From Paenibacillus camelliae (GTDB lineage Bacteria > Bacillota > Bacilli > Paenibacillales > Paenibacillaceae): a DNA stretch of 64,000 nt. How positions within the stretch are numbered: position 1 is the stretch's first letter; the number at the start of each line of letters is the position of its first letter. Made by a program: the position numbers and the translations under genes. Location: positions 1 through 64,000 of the forward strand of contig NZ_JAMBNY010000013.1 of NCBI RefSeq assembly GCF_023715345.1, given 5' to 3'. Of this stretch, positions 16,780 through 24,562 are shown piece after piece. The notes below the pieces were generated by a model that searched no databases, was not told where the DNA came from, and saw nothing but the letters and a program-made list of their open reading frames with translations.

Positions 16780-17502
16780 TTATATCATCTTTCCAGCAGA
16801 TATTTGCTTATTATTGTTAACTCTGAATGCGGTGGTGTTAAAGCCTTTAATAATGAGCCAAACGGCAAGGATCATTTCATTAGCCGCTACTGGAAGTGCA
16901 AGCATAACCCCCCACACTGAAATCTGTGAAATAACACCAAACATCTCTAACAAAGCTGCAATGAATACAAGCGACGCCCCTGTCATGCCTAGAATCGGTA
17001 TAAATTTTGGGACAAGCCCTGATTTGTAGAAAATATAACTGTATAGCATCGTATTAATGCCGAGCATAAAGTTTGGACCAAGCATAAATGTCCATTCATG
17101 AATTGCTTTTAATAGTACCCCCGTAGCTTCCAATGAAATAGTATCTGTGACAATACCTGACGTATACGCCCGACTTAAGGATAGAAGGGAAAGCACACTA
17201 ATAATACCGATTAAAATGATAACAGCCTCAAGAAATCTAAAACACACATGCCCAAGAGCTAAGCTTTCATTGTATTTCCTTAACAAGGGAAACATCGTAA
17301 TTGAAGTGCCGATAGCCGAACAGACAAGAACAAGCTCCATTATGGCTCCCCATACGACCTGATTGCCATGTGCTGAACCATCTACGAAATAGCTTGGGCT
17401 GTTTAGAATCGGGTCGTACAATAATAGGCCAACGATAGCCGAAACCGCAGCAAGTATGAAGAAGAACCCTACCATTTTTGAAGCCGTATTGCTCGTATAC
17501 AT
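16780..17502 (-). CDS. DUF4386-family membrane protein (copy 2)
   Basis: A 240-residue homologue of the protein at 13628-14278, with about six membrane helices and similar segments (an ASKMVGFFFILAAVSAIVG helix, TMFPLLRKYNESLALGHVC). Function unknown. ATG 17502 is chosen because AAAGGAGG lies 7 bases upstream. It follows the XRE regulator gene by 33 bp on the same strand, so the membrane protein/XRE/DUF4386 genes probably form one operon from the promoter at 18248-18281. Confidence 0.8.
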   Translation of the reverse strand: MYTSNTASKMVGFFFILAAVSAIVGLLLYDPILNSPSYFVDGSAHGNQVVWGAIMELVLVCSAIGTSITMFPLLRKYNESLALGHVCFRFLEAVIILIGIISVLSLLSLSRAYTSGIVTDTISLEATGVLLKAIHEWTFMLGPNFMLGINTMLYSYIFYKSGLVPKFIPILGMTGASLVFIAALLEMFGVISQISVWGVMLALPVAANEMILAVWLIIKGFNTTAFRVNNNKQISAGKMI

Positions 17503-17535
17503 ATTGTTGCCTCCTTTGTTTTCAAGAGCCATTAC

Positions 17536-17760
17536 TTACTCCTTAGCACTGTCCTCGTAAAAAAACACTTCCTCTAGAGGCAAATTGAACACTCGAGCAA
17601 TGCGAAAGGCCAATTCCAGAGATGGGGAATAGTTTCCCTTCTCAAGCGCCACGATTGTTTGTCTTGTTACGCCCACCAAGTCGGCCAATTGCTGCTGCGT
17701 CATTTCGTCCTGATTAAATCGTAATCTTCTAATATGATTTCCAACAAGGTGTTTACCCAT
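17536..17760 (-). CDS. XRE-family transcriptional regulator
   Basis: A 74-residue protein that is just a Cro/CI-type helix-turn-helix: QQQLADLVGVTRQTIVALEK is the HTH, followed by the typical NYSPSLELAFRIARVFNLPLEEVFF stretch. Such short regulators often pair with a membrane protein and control their own operon. The start codon is 1 bp from the stop of the upstream membrane-protein gene, implying translational coupling. Two TACA-N3-TGTA palindromes at the operon promoter are candidate operators. Confidence 0.92.
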   Translation of the reverse strand: MGKHLVGNHIRRLRFNQDEMTQQQLADLVGVTRQTIVALEKGNYSPSLELAFRIARVFNLPLEEVFFYEDSAKE

Positions 17761-17761
17761 C

Positions 17762-18205
17762 TTAGACTCCTTTCCTGTAGTAATAAAGCTTCATAACAGA
17801 ACCGATCACGTCAGAGATGAACCCTGCGATAATGAGGATGATAAACATCGTCTGCAGCTGCTCATTCATAACCAGTGTTCCCATCGCTAGTAGAAAGCCG
17901 ATGATAAACATAAAAAACGAGATTCGATTGGCCTTCATCTCAATCAGTTTATCGAGCTCATCCGCAAATGTCGGTTCCTTCTCACCAGTTGTCATCCTAA
18001 AAATGATGTTAAAAATAATACTAATGATGATGTGCGCGATGATCGTTACCACGGTTAAGATTAGGACAAATGACCCCCAATAACGTAAAGCTTCTGAAGA
18101 TAGTTCCCCCCCTGGATATTTCGGATACATGTACAAGCAATAGACTACGAAAATAAGGATTGAGCTGAACATTGATACAATACTTTTCTTTTCTTGATAC
18201 GTCAT
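17762..18205 (-). CDS. Four-helix membrane protein paired with an XRE regulator
   Basis: A 147-residue membrane protein with about four helices arranged as two pairs around a polar segment (GEKEPTFADELDKLIEMKANRIS). It resembles the DUF2178-like proteins often encoded next to small XRE regulators; function unknown. ATG 18205 is used because AAAGGTGG is 8 bases upstream; GTG 18217 would lie inside the SD. First gene of the operon. Confidence 0.75.
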   Translation of the reverse strand: MTYQEKKSIVSMFSSILIFVVYCLYMYPKYPGGELSSEALRYWGSFVLILTVVTIIAHIIISIIFNIIFRMTTGEKEPTFADELDKLIEMKANRISFFMFIIGFLLAMGTLVMNEQLQTMFIILIIAGFISDVIGSVMKLYYYRKGV

Positions 18206-18247
18206 GCACCATTCCACCTTTACAAGGTTAATAAGTAAATTCTGTTA

Positions 18248-18300
18248 TACAAAATGTAATATATTCCATACACTATGTCAAGTTTATTTTACACATTGTA
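18248..18300 (-). promoter_or_regulatory. Promoter with two TACA-N3-TGTA operators
   Basis: On the minus strand TTGACA (18281-18276), a 17-base spacer and TACATT (18258-18253) form a sigma-A-type promoter. The palindrome TACA-AAA-TGTA (18248-18258) covers the -10 and TACA-CAT-TGTA (18290-18300) lies 8 bp upstream of the -35, with centres 42 bp (four helical turns) apart. This suits a dimeric autoregulator such as the XRE protein encoded here. Confidence 0.6.
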
Positions 18301-18399
18301 TGATTTTCTTTACATACGATCGTGAACATAAATTAGTAAATGAATGAAAAGGAGCCCTTGCGGGCGAATTCAAGCGATCGATAAAGTTGAGCTAAACGA

Positions 18400-18426
18400 A
18401 AAAAACGACCTCAGTGGGTCGTTTTT
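18400..18426. terminator. Terminator-like hairpin in the 18.2-18.5 kb gap
   Basis: GAAAAA-ACGACC pairs with GGTCGTTTTTC around TCAGTG, with a T run on both strands. The rest of the 306-bp gap holds the promoter described above; I see nothing else in it. Confidence 0.7.
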
Positions 18427-18511
18427 CGTCCTATAGTGAGTTCAAGGCTAAGTTCGTGTTAACAGTAAAATTCCGTCAGGCTCTTGTGATCTCATATGCT
18501 GTAGTCACCAT

Positions 18512-20317
18512 CTAAAGCGTTATCGGCTGCATTAGACCATCCTCACCAAAGGTAATGCGGTCAATACAAACCTCGCGATGATAGCCTTTTCCTTCTGTAA
18601 AGCGAGATAAAGGCGTGACAAATCGATGATACGCCATCCAGTATTCATCCTTGCCAGGCTCTTGCATAATCGAATGGTGACCGGTACCAAGCATACCTTT
18701 TTCAGCGTTCTTCATGAGCACTGGGTAATGATAGGTAACTGGACCATAGAGGTGCTTCGACGTACCGTAGTTAACATGATAATTCTCACTGCCTGTATCG
18801 TCGCAGGACCATGTAAAATGATACAAGCCTCCTCGCTTAAGAACCGTAACGGCCTCTCTGAAATCATGTAGACCTTCTATATTAGCCATCGTTTCCTCAA
18901 CGACACTGACCATATCGCTGCCTAGCTGCACGATAGCACCATCTCCATTGCCAAACAATAGATAGGAGGTGCCATCTTCCTCCCTATAAACTGCTGGATC
19001 AATCGTTTGACCCATCTTAATCGATAGACGCTTCATCTGCTCCATCGTAAGAAGCGGCTCAGGCATAGCAGTAAATGGACCGATAGGCGCCGGTGCAACA
19101 GCAACACCAATCGCGCTCACGCCGTTAGCCATTTTCCCACAGAAATAAAAATAGTAGCTCCCGTTCTTCTCAGCAATGGCAGGCGCCCATGCGTTGCCCA
19201 CTGCCCATGGAACGTCAGGTGACAGTAAATCTACAATGACACCTTCATCCTTCCATATACGGAGGTCATCTGATGAAAATACATGAAACTCAGTACCTGA
19301 CCAGCCAGTAAAGCCATCAGATGTCGGATACAGATAGTAGCGGTCTCCAAACTTCGCAAGGTCTGGATCGGCATATTGACCGGGCAGCACCTGATGTCCA
19401 TCGCCATATGCGGCTAGCAGCTGCGCACACTCGTCAATCGTAATCGGAATGACACTGCCGTGCCGTTTTTTGCTCGCCCCAAGATCAAAATCACCTTCCT
19501 CCACGACCCGGAATTCACCACTGTCCAAATCCGTCGTCAGCAGTGGAAGATACCCTTTGCCTTCTGCAAAGCGATCGATAATTAAACACCATTCCTCACG
19601 ATCGTTAAGCTTGAAGATTTGTGGCCCTTCAACACCATATATTTTCTCTAAATTCGGAGCAGTTACAGCAGTGAACGCGTCTTTATGTAAGCTATTACCT
19701 TTTTCAAGCGTAATATTTTTCGTAGTCTCATCCTTGGATAGACGATAATAGCTTCCTTCGTGGGCAATGATCGTCGTGTCAATAATATGATTATCTCGCT
19801 CGATATATAGCTCTGCGCTGCTAAAATGAACAAAGTCTTTCGTTCGTGCACTATATATTTTGTGCTTACGCTCTGAGCTATCTAAGCCTTCCGTCGCTGA
19901 TGCCCAGAATACAAGAAAATCTTGTGCCTCTTCATCATAGATCGCTTCGGGTGCCCACACACAGCCAGCTCCATCGATTCCAACCGTAACAGCCCAAGGC
20001 TTAGACCAATTGACCAAATCAGCGGACTTCCATACGATAATGTCTCTGCTGCCCTCGGTTACTGCAGCACCCCAGCCTTTGCCACTAGCGATTCGCAGAT
20101 CTGTAGCAATGATATAAAAATGATGATCTAGCGGCGAGCGAATAATGAATGGATCTCTCACCCCTTTTTCACCTAAATCAGAGCGTAGCACTGGCTGACC
20201 ACCGTTAAGGTCCTTCCAATGTAAGCCATCCTCACTATAAGAAAAATACACTTGCTCCCCATCTGGTTGCTCTCCAATAAAATGTGCGAGCAAATAACCA
20301 CCATAAATCGTAGACAT
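18512..20317 (-). CDS. Tandem double-domain GH43-family glycoside hydrolase
   Basis: A 601-residue protein made of two five-bladed GH43-like halves (about 1-300 and 300-601). The first has VRDPFIIRSP, VWAPEAIYDEE and a late catalytic-type EGPQIFKL; the second has YADPDLAKFGDRYYLYPT, NAWAPAIAEKNGSYYFYF and HDFREAVTVLKRGG. GH43 enzymes remove arabinose or xylose from arabinoxylan, arabinan or xylo-oligosaccharides with three carboxylates (Asp base, Asp, Glu acid). No signal peptide, so it acts on imported oligosaccharides. The start at 20317 is set by GGAGGG; the in-frame extension runs into the next gene and is rejected. It follows another GH43 gene by 25 bp. Confidence 0.82.
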   Translation of the reverse strand: MSTIYGGYLLAHFIGEQPDGEQVYFSYSEDGLHWKDLNGGQPVLRSDLGEKGVRDPFIIRSPLDHHFYIIATDLRIASGKGWGAAVTEGSRDIIVWKSADLVNWSKPWAVTVGIDGAGCVWAPEAIYDEEAQDFLVFWASATEGLDSSERKHKIYSARTKDFVHFSSAELYIERDNHIIDTTIIAHEGSYYRLSKDETTKNITLEKGNSLHKDAFTAVTAPNLEKIYGVEGPQIFKLNDREEWCLIIDRFAEGKGYLPLLTTDLDSGEFRVVEEGDFDLGASKKRHGSVIPITIDECAQLLAAYGDGHQVLPGQYADPDLAKFGDRYYLYPTSDGFTGWSGTEFHVFSSDDLRIWKDEGVIVDLLSPDVPWAVGNAWAPAIAEKNGSYYFYFCGKMANGVSAIGVAVAPAPIGPFTAMPEPLLTMEQMKRLSIKMGQTIDPAVYREEDGTSYLLFGNGDGAIVQLGSDMVSVVEETMANIEGLHDFREAVTVLKRGGLYHFTWSCDDTGSENYHVNYGTSKHLYGPVTYHYPVLMKNAEKGMLGTGHHSIMQEPGKDEYWMAYHRFVTPLSRFTEGKGYHREVCIDRITFGEDGLMQPITL

Positions 20318-20342
20318 CGCCAATTTCCCTCCAGTGTACAAA

Positions 20343-21272
20343 TTAGATGAACTTTCCTGGATAACCGAAGTAAGGTGTGCCATCCGCATTCCAAGTAAAT
20401 GCTTGAGCTCTTGCGTGGCGGTTAGGATCAAACAGCGGCTCACCGTCAATTTCCTTATAAGGCCGAGCATGATAAATGAGAATATCCTTGCTGCCATCAA
20501 GAGTCGTTGTAAAGCTATTATGACCTGGTCCATATTGCTGTGTCTCTTCATGTGAACGGAATACTGGCCCTTCTGCTTTGATCCATGAATCTGGATGAAG
20601 CAGATCACTTGAAGCATCTGCAGATATGATGCCCATCGCATAGTTATGATCTGTAGCGCTTGCTGAATATGTAATAAAGATTTTACCGTTGCGCTGAAGT
20701 ACAGCAGGCCCTTCTACAACATTGTGGCCGATTCTTTCCCATGGCTGATCTGGTTTTACGATCAGGACCTGCTTGCTTTGAAGGGTCCATGGATTGCTCA
20801 TCTGAGCGATGTATAAATTAGTGCCTCTACCCATCGAAGCGTCTTCCTGAGCCCATACTAGATATCGGTTACCACCAGTCTCAAAGGTCGTAGCGTCTAA
20901 GGAGAAGGACTCCCAATCAGTCGTCACCTGCCCCTTTTCTACCCACTCCCCTTGTAACGGATTCGCTGATGCATTCTCTAGTACATAAATTCTTTGCGCA
21001 AATATTGCGTCTGAATGGCCTGCTGCAAAGTAGACATACCATTTATTATCGATATAATGAAGCTCAGGCGCCCATACTAAGCCACCCATGACACCGCTTT
21101 CATGTTTTAGCCATATATCTACGGGCTCAGCATCCTTTAGGCCCTCTAAGCTACTTGATCTTCGCAGCTCAATGCGATCATACTCAGGTACAGAAGCTGT
21201 GAAATAGTAGTAGCCATCCGTGTGCAGGTATACCCAAGGATCAGCTCGCTGCTCAACAATAATATTGCTCAT
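20343..21272 (-). CDS. GH43-family glycosidase (probable alpha-L-arabinofuranosidase)
   Basis: A 309-residue cytoplasmic five-bladed beta-propeller enzyme. ADPWVYLHTDGYYYFTAS contains the general-base Asp, WAPELHYIDNKWYVYFAA the second blade, and EGPAVLQRNGKIFITYSAS the acid Glu. These signatures are those of GH43 enzymes acting on arabinofuranosyl side chains. SD GAGGAGG precedes ATG. It is the first gene of a two-gene operon with the tandem GH43 protein, and a cre site sits 40 bp upstream. Confidence 0.85.
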   Translation of the reverse strand: MSNIIVEQRADPWVYLHTDGYYYFTASVPEYDRIELRRSSSLEGLKDAEPVDIWLKHESGVMGGLVWAPELHYIDNKWYVYFAAGHSDAIFAQRIYVLENASANPLQGEWVEKGQVTTDWESFSLDATTFETGGNRYLVWAQEDASMGRGTNLYIAQMSNPWTLQSKQVLIVKPDQPWERIGHNVVEGPAVLQRNGKIFITYSASATDHNYAMGIISADASSDLLHPDSWIKAEGPVFRSHEETQQYGPGHNSFTTTLDGSKDILIYHARPYKEIDGEPLFDPNRHARAQAFTWNADGTPYFGYPGKFI

Positions 21273-21311
21273 GCTCTATTTCCTCCTCTCTTTCTTAACT
21301 TTATTCTAAAC

Positions 21312-21325
21312 TGAAACCGATTTCA
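21312..21325. promoter_or_regulatory. CcpA cre site before the GH43 operon
   Basis: TGAAACCGATTTCA matches the Bacillus cre consensus TGWAANCGNTNWCA at all positions. It lies 40 bp before the first GH43 start codon, suggesting carbon catabolite control. A LacI-family repressor could bind the same sequence. Confidence 0.6.
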
Positions 21326-21359
21326 TTTCAATAAAATTGTATTTATTCAATAAAAAGAA

Positions 21360-21395
21360 AGCCAGTATAGAGGGATCGTCTCCTCCATACTGGCT
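21360..21395 (-). terminator. Terminator after the Gfo/Idh gene
   Basis: GCCAGTATaGAGG pairs with CCTCcATACTGGC; on the minus strand CTTTCTTTTT follows. It separates the oxidoreductase/isomerase unit from the GH43 operon. Confidence 0.75.
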
Positions 21396-21410
21396 CTAAA
21401 TTCACATATA

Positions 21411-22436
21411 TTATTCGGTAACTTTAATTACTTTTCCTGTTTCTTGTGAAGCGAATGCATCAAGAATAACTTTAAGTGATGCTCTTCCTTCTTCACCCGT
21501 AACCGCAGGTACTGTATCGTTAACGATCGATTCTACAAATTTATCGATAACAAAGCTAGAAAGCTGCTTTTCGTTCGTAGAAATTTCTCCGGTTTGATAT
21601 TTATTAACTGTACCATCACGAAGCTCAACGATAACCTGGTCGACTGGATCTGTACCGATGCGCATTACTCCGTTTTCACACCATAGCATTGTGCTGTTGT
21701 CCTCACCTTTGTAGTAAGTCCAGCTTGCTACAAGTGTACCGATCGCACCTGATTTCATGCGAAGAATACAGGATGCGTTATCATCACTTTCAGTGTCCTT
21801 CTTATCTAGTGTTCCAACGAATGCAGCAACCTCAGATACTTCATCATCAAGCATCCAGCGGATAAGGTCTGACTTATGAACACCTAGATCGCCCATTGCG
21901 CCCATAATTGCTTCTTCTTTACGGAAGAACCAGCTATTTGCACCGTCGATACTCCATGCATCAGGACCAGGATGGCCAAAGGATGTACGGAATGTAAGCA
22001 CTTTGCCAAGTACACCAGTTTTAAGAATTTCTTTTGCTTTTTCGTGAGGAGGCATAAAGCGTTGGTTATGTCCTACCATAAGCTTTACGTTGTTCGCTTT
22101 AGCAGCTTCAATCATTGCTGCAGCTTCTTCATCAGTTACAGCCATTGGCTTTTCAACAAGCACATGTGCTCCAGCTTTAGCTGCTTCGATGGATTGCTCA
22201 GCATGCAAGTAGTTCGGCGTACATACGCTTACTGCATCTGGCTTTACCTCTGCAAGCATTTCCTTATAATCGGCGTATGCTTTGCCACCAAGCTCCTTCG
22301 CATAGTGCTCTGCACGCTCAATAATAGGGTCAACAAAAGCGACTAGCTCAACATTCGGATTTTCAACATATTCAGGAATATGACGATATTTTGCGATAGA
22401 TCCACAACCAATTACTGCAACTCTAATTTTAGACAT
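21411..22436 (-). CDS. Gfo/Idh/MocA-family oxidoreductase
   Basis: A 341-residue NAD(P)-dependent sugar or cyclitol dehydrogenase. N-terminal Rossmann fold with VIGCGSIAKYRH (about 8-19), VCTPNYLHAE, and the catalytic-type EKPMAV motif (about 95-100); the C-terminal alpha/beta domain includes GDLGVHKSDLIRWML with the conserved His. Substrate not deducible. SD GGAGAG precedes ATG. It follows the TIM-barrel isomerase gene by 27 bp; such pairs commonly catalyse successive steps on keto-sugars or inositols. Confidence 0.88.
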   Translation of the reverse strand: MSKIRVAVIGCGSIAKYRHIPEYVENPNVELVAFVDPIIERAEHYAKELGGKAYADYKEMLAEVKPDAVSVCTPNYLHAEQSIEAAKAGAHVLVEKPMAVTDEEAAAMIEAAKANNVKLMVGHNQRFMPPHEKAKEILKTGVLGKVLTFRTSFGHPGPDAWSIDGANSWFFRKEEAIMGAMGDLGVHKSDLIRWMLDDEVSEVAAFVGTLDKKDTESDDNASCILRMKSGAIGTLVASWTYYKGEDNSTMLWCENGVMRIGTDPVDQVIVELRDGTVNKYQTGEISTNEKQLSSFVIDKFVESIVNDTVPAVTGEEGRASLKVILDAFASQETGKVIKVTE

Positions 22437-22463
22437 TCAATACTCTCTCCTTTAGTACGATTA

Positions 22464-23243
22464 TTAAAATTGGTTTAAGTAGTGCTTTTTAAGCCAGTTC
22501 ATGCTTGTTGCAACGGATTCAAGCGGTGGATTCGTGCAAGAATCCTGCTCTACTATAATCCACTCTACATCGGCATCAGAAGCAGCCTTAACAATAGCCT
22601 CTAGTGGTAAATCGCCTTCTCCAAGCTCGACGGTATCAATTGTTTTCTCTGGGTCGCGGCTTTCCTTTAAGTAATCCTTCAGATGAAGCAGCGGCAGGCG
22701 TCCAGCATATTTTTGAATATATGCAACTGGATCAATACCGGAGAACTGTACCCAGCCAATATCCATCTCAACCTTTAGATCTTCTGCTGGTACACGCTCA
22801 AACAATGCTTCGAATACCATCTGACCATCGATTCGCGTACTGAATTCAAAATCATGATTATGGTACATTAGCTCGATTCCTTGCTCTGTACATGCTTTAC
22901 CAATGGCAGCCAGATCAACAAGATGCTGCTGCCATGCTTCTACACTGCGAAGCTCTTCAGGAAGCCAAGGGCATATTGCATATTTGGAGCCAATCGTTTT
23001 CAAGTAATCAATCTCAGCCTGCAGGTTATCCTTTAAGCTGCTAAGCTGAATATGACAGCCAATTGCTTTTAGTCCAAGCTCATCAAGCAGCTCCTTCATG
23101 CGTGCTGCCGGAATATCACCATAATGGAAAAATTCTACACCCTCATAGCCTAATCCTGCCACATGACGCAGCGTACCTTCAAAATCTTCTGCTAATTGAT
23201 CGCGAAGTGTATAAAGCTGTACACCAATATTCATTCTCTTCAT
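22464..23243 (-). CDS. Sugar phosphate isomerase/epimerase (xylose isomerase-like TIM barrel)
   Basis: A 259-residue AP_endonuc_2-type TIM barrel. Starts NIGVQLYTLRDQLAEDF, typical of this group, and carries metal-ligand candidates along the strands: Glu in GYEGVEFFH, His in MYHNHDFEF, Glu in EMDIGW, His in LLHLKDY and Glu in IIVEQDS. Members act on keto-sugars or inosose. SD AAGGAG lies 11 bases before ATG. First gene of a unit with the Gfo/Idh oxidoreductase. Confidence 0.88.
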   Translation of the reverse strand: MKRMNIGVQLYTLRDQLAEDFEGTLRHVAGLGYEGVEFFHYGDIPAARMKELLDELGLKAIGCHIQLSSLKDNLQAEIDYLKTIGSKYAICPWLPEELRSVEAWQQHLVDLAAIGKACTEQGIELMYHNHDFEFSTRIDGQMVFEALFERVPAEDLKVEMDIGWVQFSGIDPVAYIQKYAGRLPLLHLKDYLKESRDPEKTIDTVELGEGDLPLEAIVKAASDADVEWIIVEQDSCTNPPLESVATSMNWLKKHYLNQF

Positions 23244-23364
23244 TGTACACGCGCTCCTTATATTTCATGTTTATGTTGGATTTTGCTTTACTTGATATAA
23301 GTATAGCGCATACATCTGCAGAAAAACATTAATCGAATTAGCATAAACTTATGCGATTTTGTCA

Positions 23365-24408
23365 TTATGATAGATCAGTAGCTTTTCGCGTCACTTTATT
23401 AGCAGCCCATTGCAGCAGTGGAAATACAATAAAATAAATAAAGAGCAATCGGAATAGTTGAAATAACGTAACAAAAGCCGGATCCGCTTTCATTGCGGTT
23501 GCTATTAAGCTCATTTGATCCATCCCGCCCGCTGCAGTACTTAAAAAGCTCGTTATCATATCAACCTGCGCAAGCTTTGCGAGTACAATCGAGCAGCCAT
23601 AGCTAAATAATAATAGGATTAACGCGCTAATAAGTCCCATCATAATGACCTTCCAGGGGAGCTTAATCATGTCTGGCTTTAGCATAAGACCAATATATGC
23701 TCCTATAGAAAGCTGAGCAGCATGCAGCATTGAATCAGGAATCGCTGGTGGCTGTACCCCGAAAGCATTAATGACAATGCCTACAACAACCGGTGCTAAA
23801 AAATAGGCAACAGGCAGCTTAAGCAGCTTACCTAGCGGAACGGAAGCAAAAGCGAGCAGCACATACAGTGCAATTTTCCAAAACGGTTCTTCCGGGTGGT
23901 GTACAGCATCGGGTAGCAATTGACCGCTAACGATAAAGGGTACGATGCTGACAATGGAGAGTACCCTGATGACTTGAAAATATGTAACAGTGCCAAGGTC
24001 TATGCCCTTATGCTCCTCTGCAAACGTAACAGACTGCGATAATCCACCCGGTATGCTAGAGGTTAATGCAGTCATAAAAGACATTCCTGTTAGCTTTTGT
24101 GTAACGAATGCGAGCAATATACAAAAGAATAGCAGTACAATATTGAGCATCAGCATCAAGAGCAAATAATTTCCGATATTCAAAAATATTGATCTGGTAA
24201 AGGCTTCACCTATTGCAGCTCCTAGCAGCACTAATCCGCAGTTACGAAGCCAGCTAGGCCATACCCAGCTCGTTTTTGTTCGAATTGTAAGCTGAGCTAG
24301 CATGACTGAAAATATAGGTCCAAGCAGCCACGGCATCGGCAAATGAAGCAGCTGAAACAAGAGGACGCCAACTGAAGCTGAACCAAGCACCTTTATTATG
24401 GGGAGCAA
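23365..24408 (-). CDS. AbrB-family membrane protein (PF05145 type)
   Basis: A 347-residue protein with about ten membrane helices, built from two homologous halves as in the AbrB/'putative ammonia monooxygenase' membrane family (not the AbrB DNA-binding regulator). Each half has a PWLLGP- or YFLAPVVVG-like segment near its start and a glycine-rich SSIPGGLSQSVTFAEEH or STAAGGMDQMSLIA motif near its end. Function unknown; a transport role is inferred. Start is TTG 24408, with a weak AAAGGA about 12 bases upstream. Confidence 0.82.
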   Translation of the reverse strand: MLPIIKVLGSASVGVLLFQLLHLPMPWLLGPIFSVMLAQLTIRTKTSWVWPSWLRNCGLVLLGAAIGEAFTRSIFLNIGNYLLLMLMLNIVLLFFCILLAFVTQKLTGMSFMTALTSSIPGGLSQSVTFAEEHKGIDLGTVTYFQVIRVLSIVSIVPFIVSGQLLPDAVHHPEEPFWKIALYVLLAFASVPLGKLLKLPVAYFLAPVVVGIVINAFGVQPPAIPDSMLHAAQLSIGAYIGLMLKPDMIKLPWKVIMMGLISALILLLFSYGCSIVLAKLAQVDMITSFLSTAAGGMDQMSLIATAMKADPAFVTLFQLFRLLFIYFIVFPLLQWAANKVTRKATDLS

Positions 24409-24506
24409 TTTCTCGCCACATCCTTTAGTTAAATATAGCGCTTAGGCGCTTTACCAGTATACCAGTTATCGCTCTTTAAGTTCCATACTTTGTCTATATG
24501 AAATAA

Positions 24507-24541
24507 AGCTCCAGATACCAGCATTGCCGGCATCTGAAGCT
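24507..24541 (-). terminator. Hairpin after the alpha-xylosidase gene
   Basis: AGCTcCAGATaCCaGC pairs with GCcGGcATCTGaAGCT; the minus-strand tail is only moderately T-rich (TTTATTTC). Probably the GH31 terminator. Confidence 0.55.
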
Positions 24542-24562
24542 CATAAAAATTAATATTTACAC

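Noticed and set aside
20318-20641. 108-codon N-terminal extension of the tandem GH43 protein
   Set aside because: It overlaps the preceding GH43 gene in another frame, has no GH43-like sequence, and the ATG at 20317 has a good SD.
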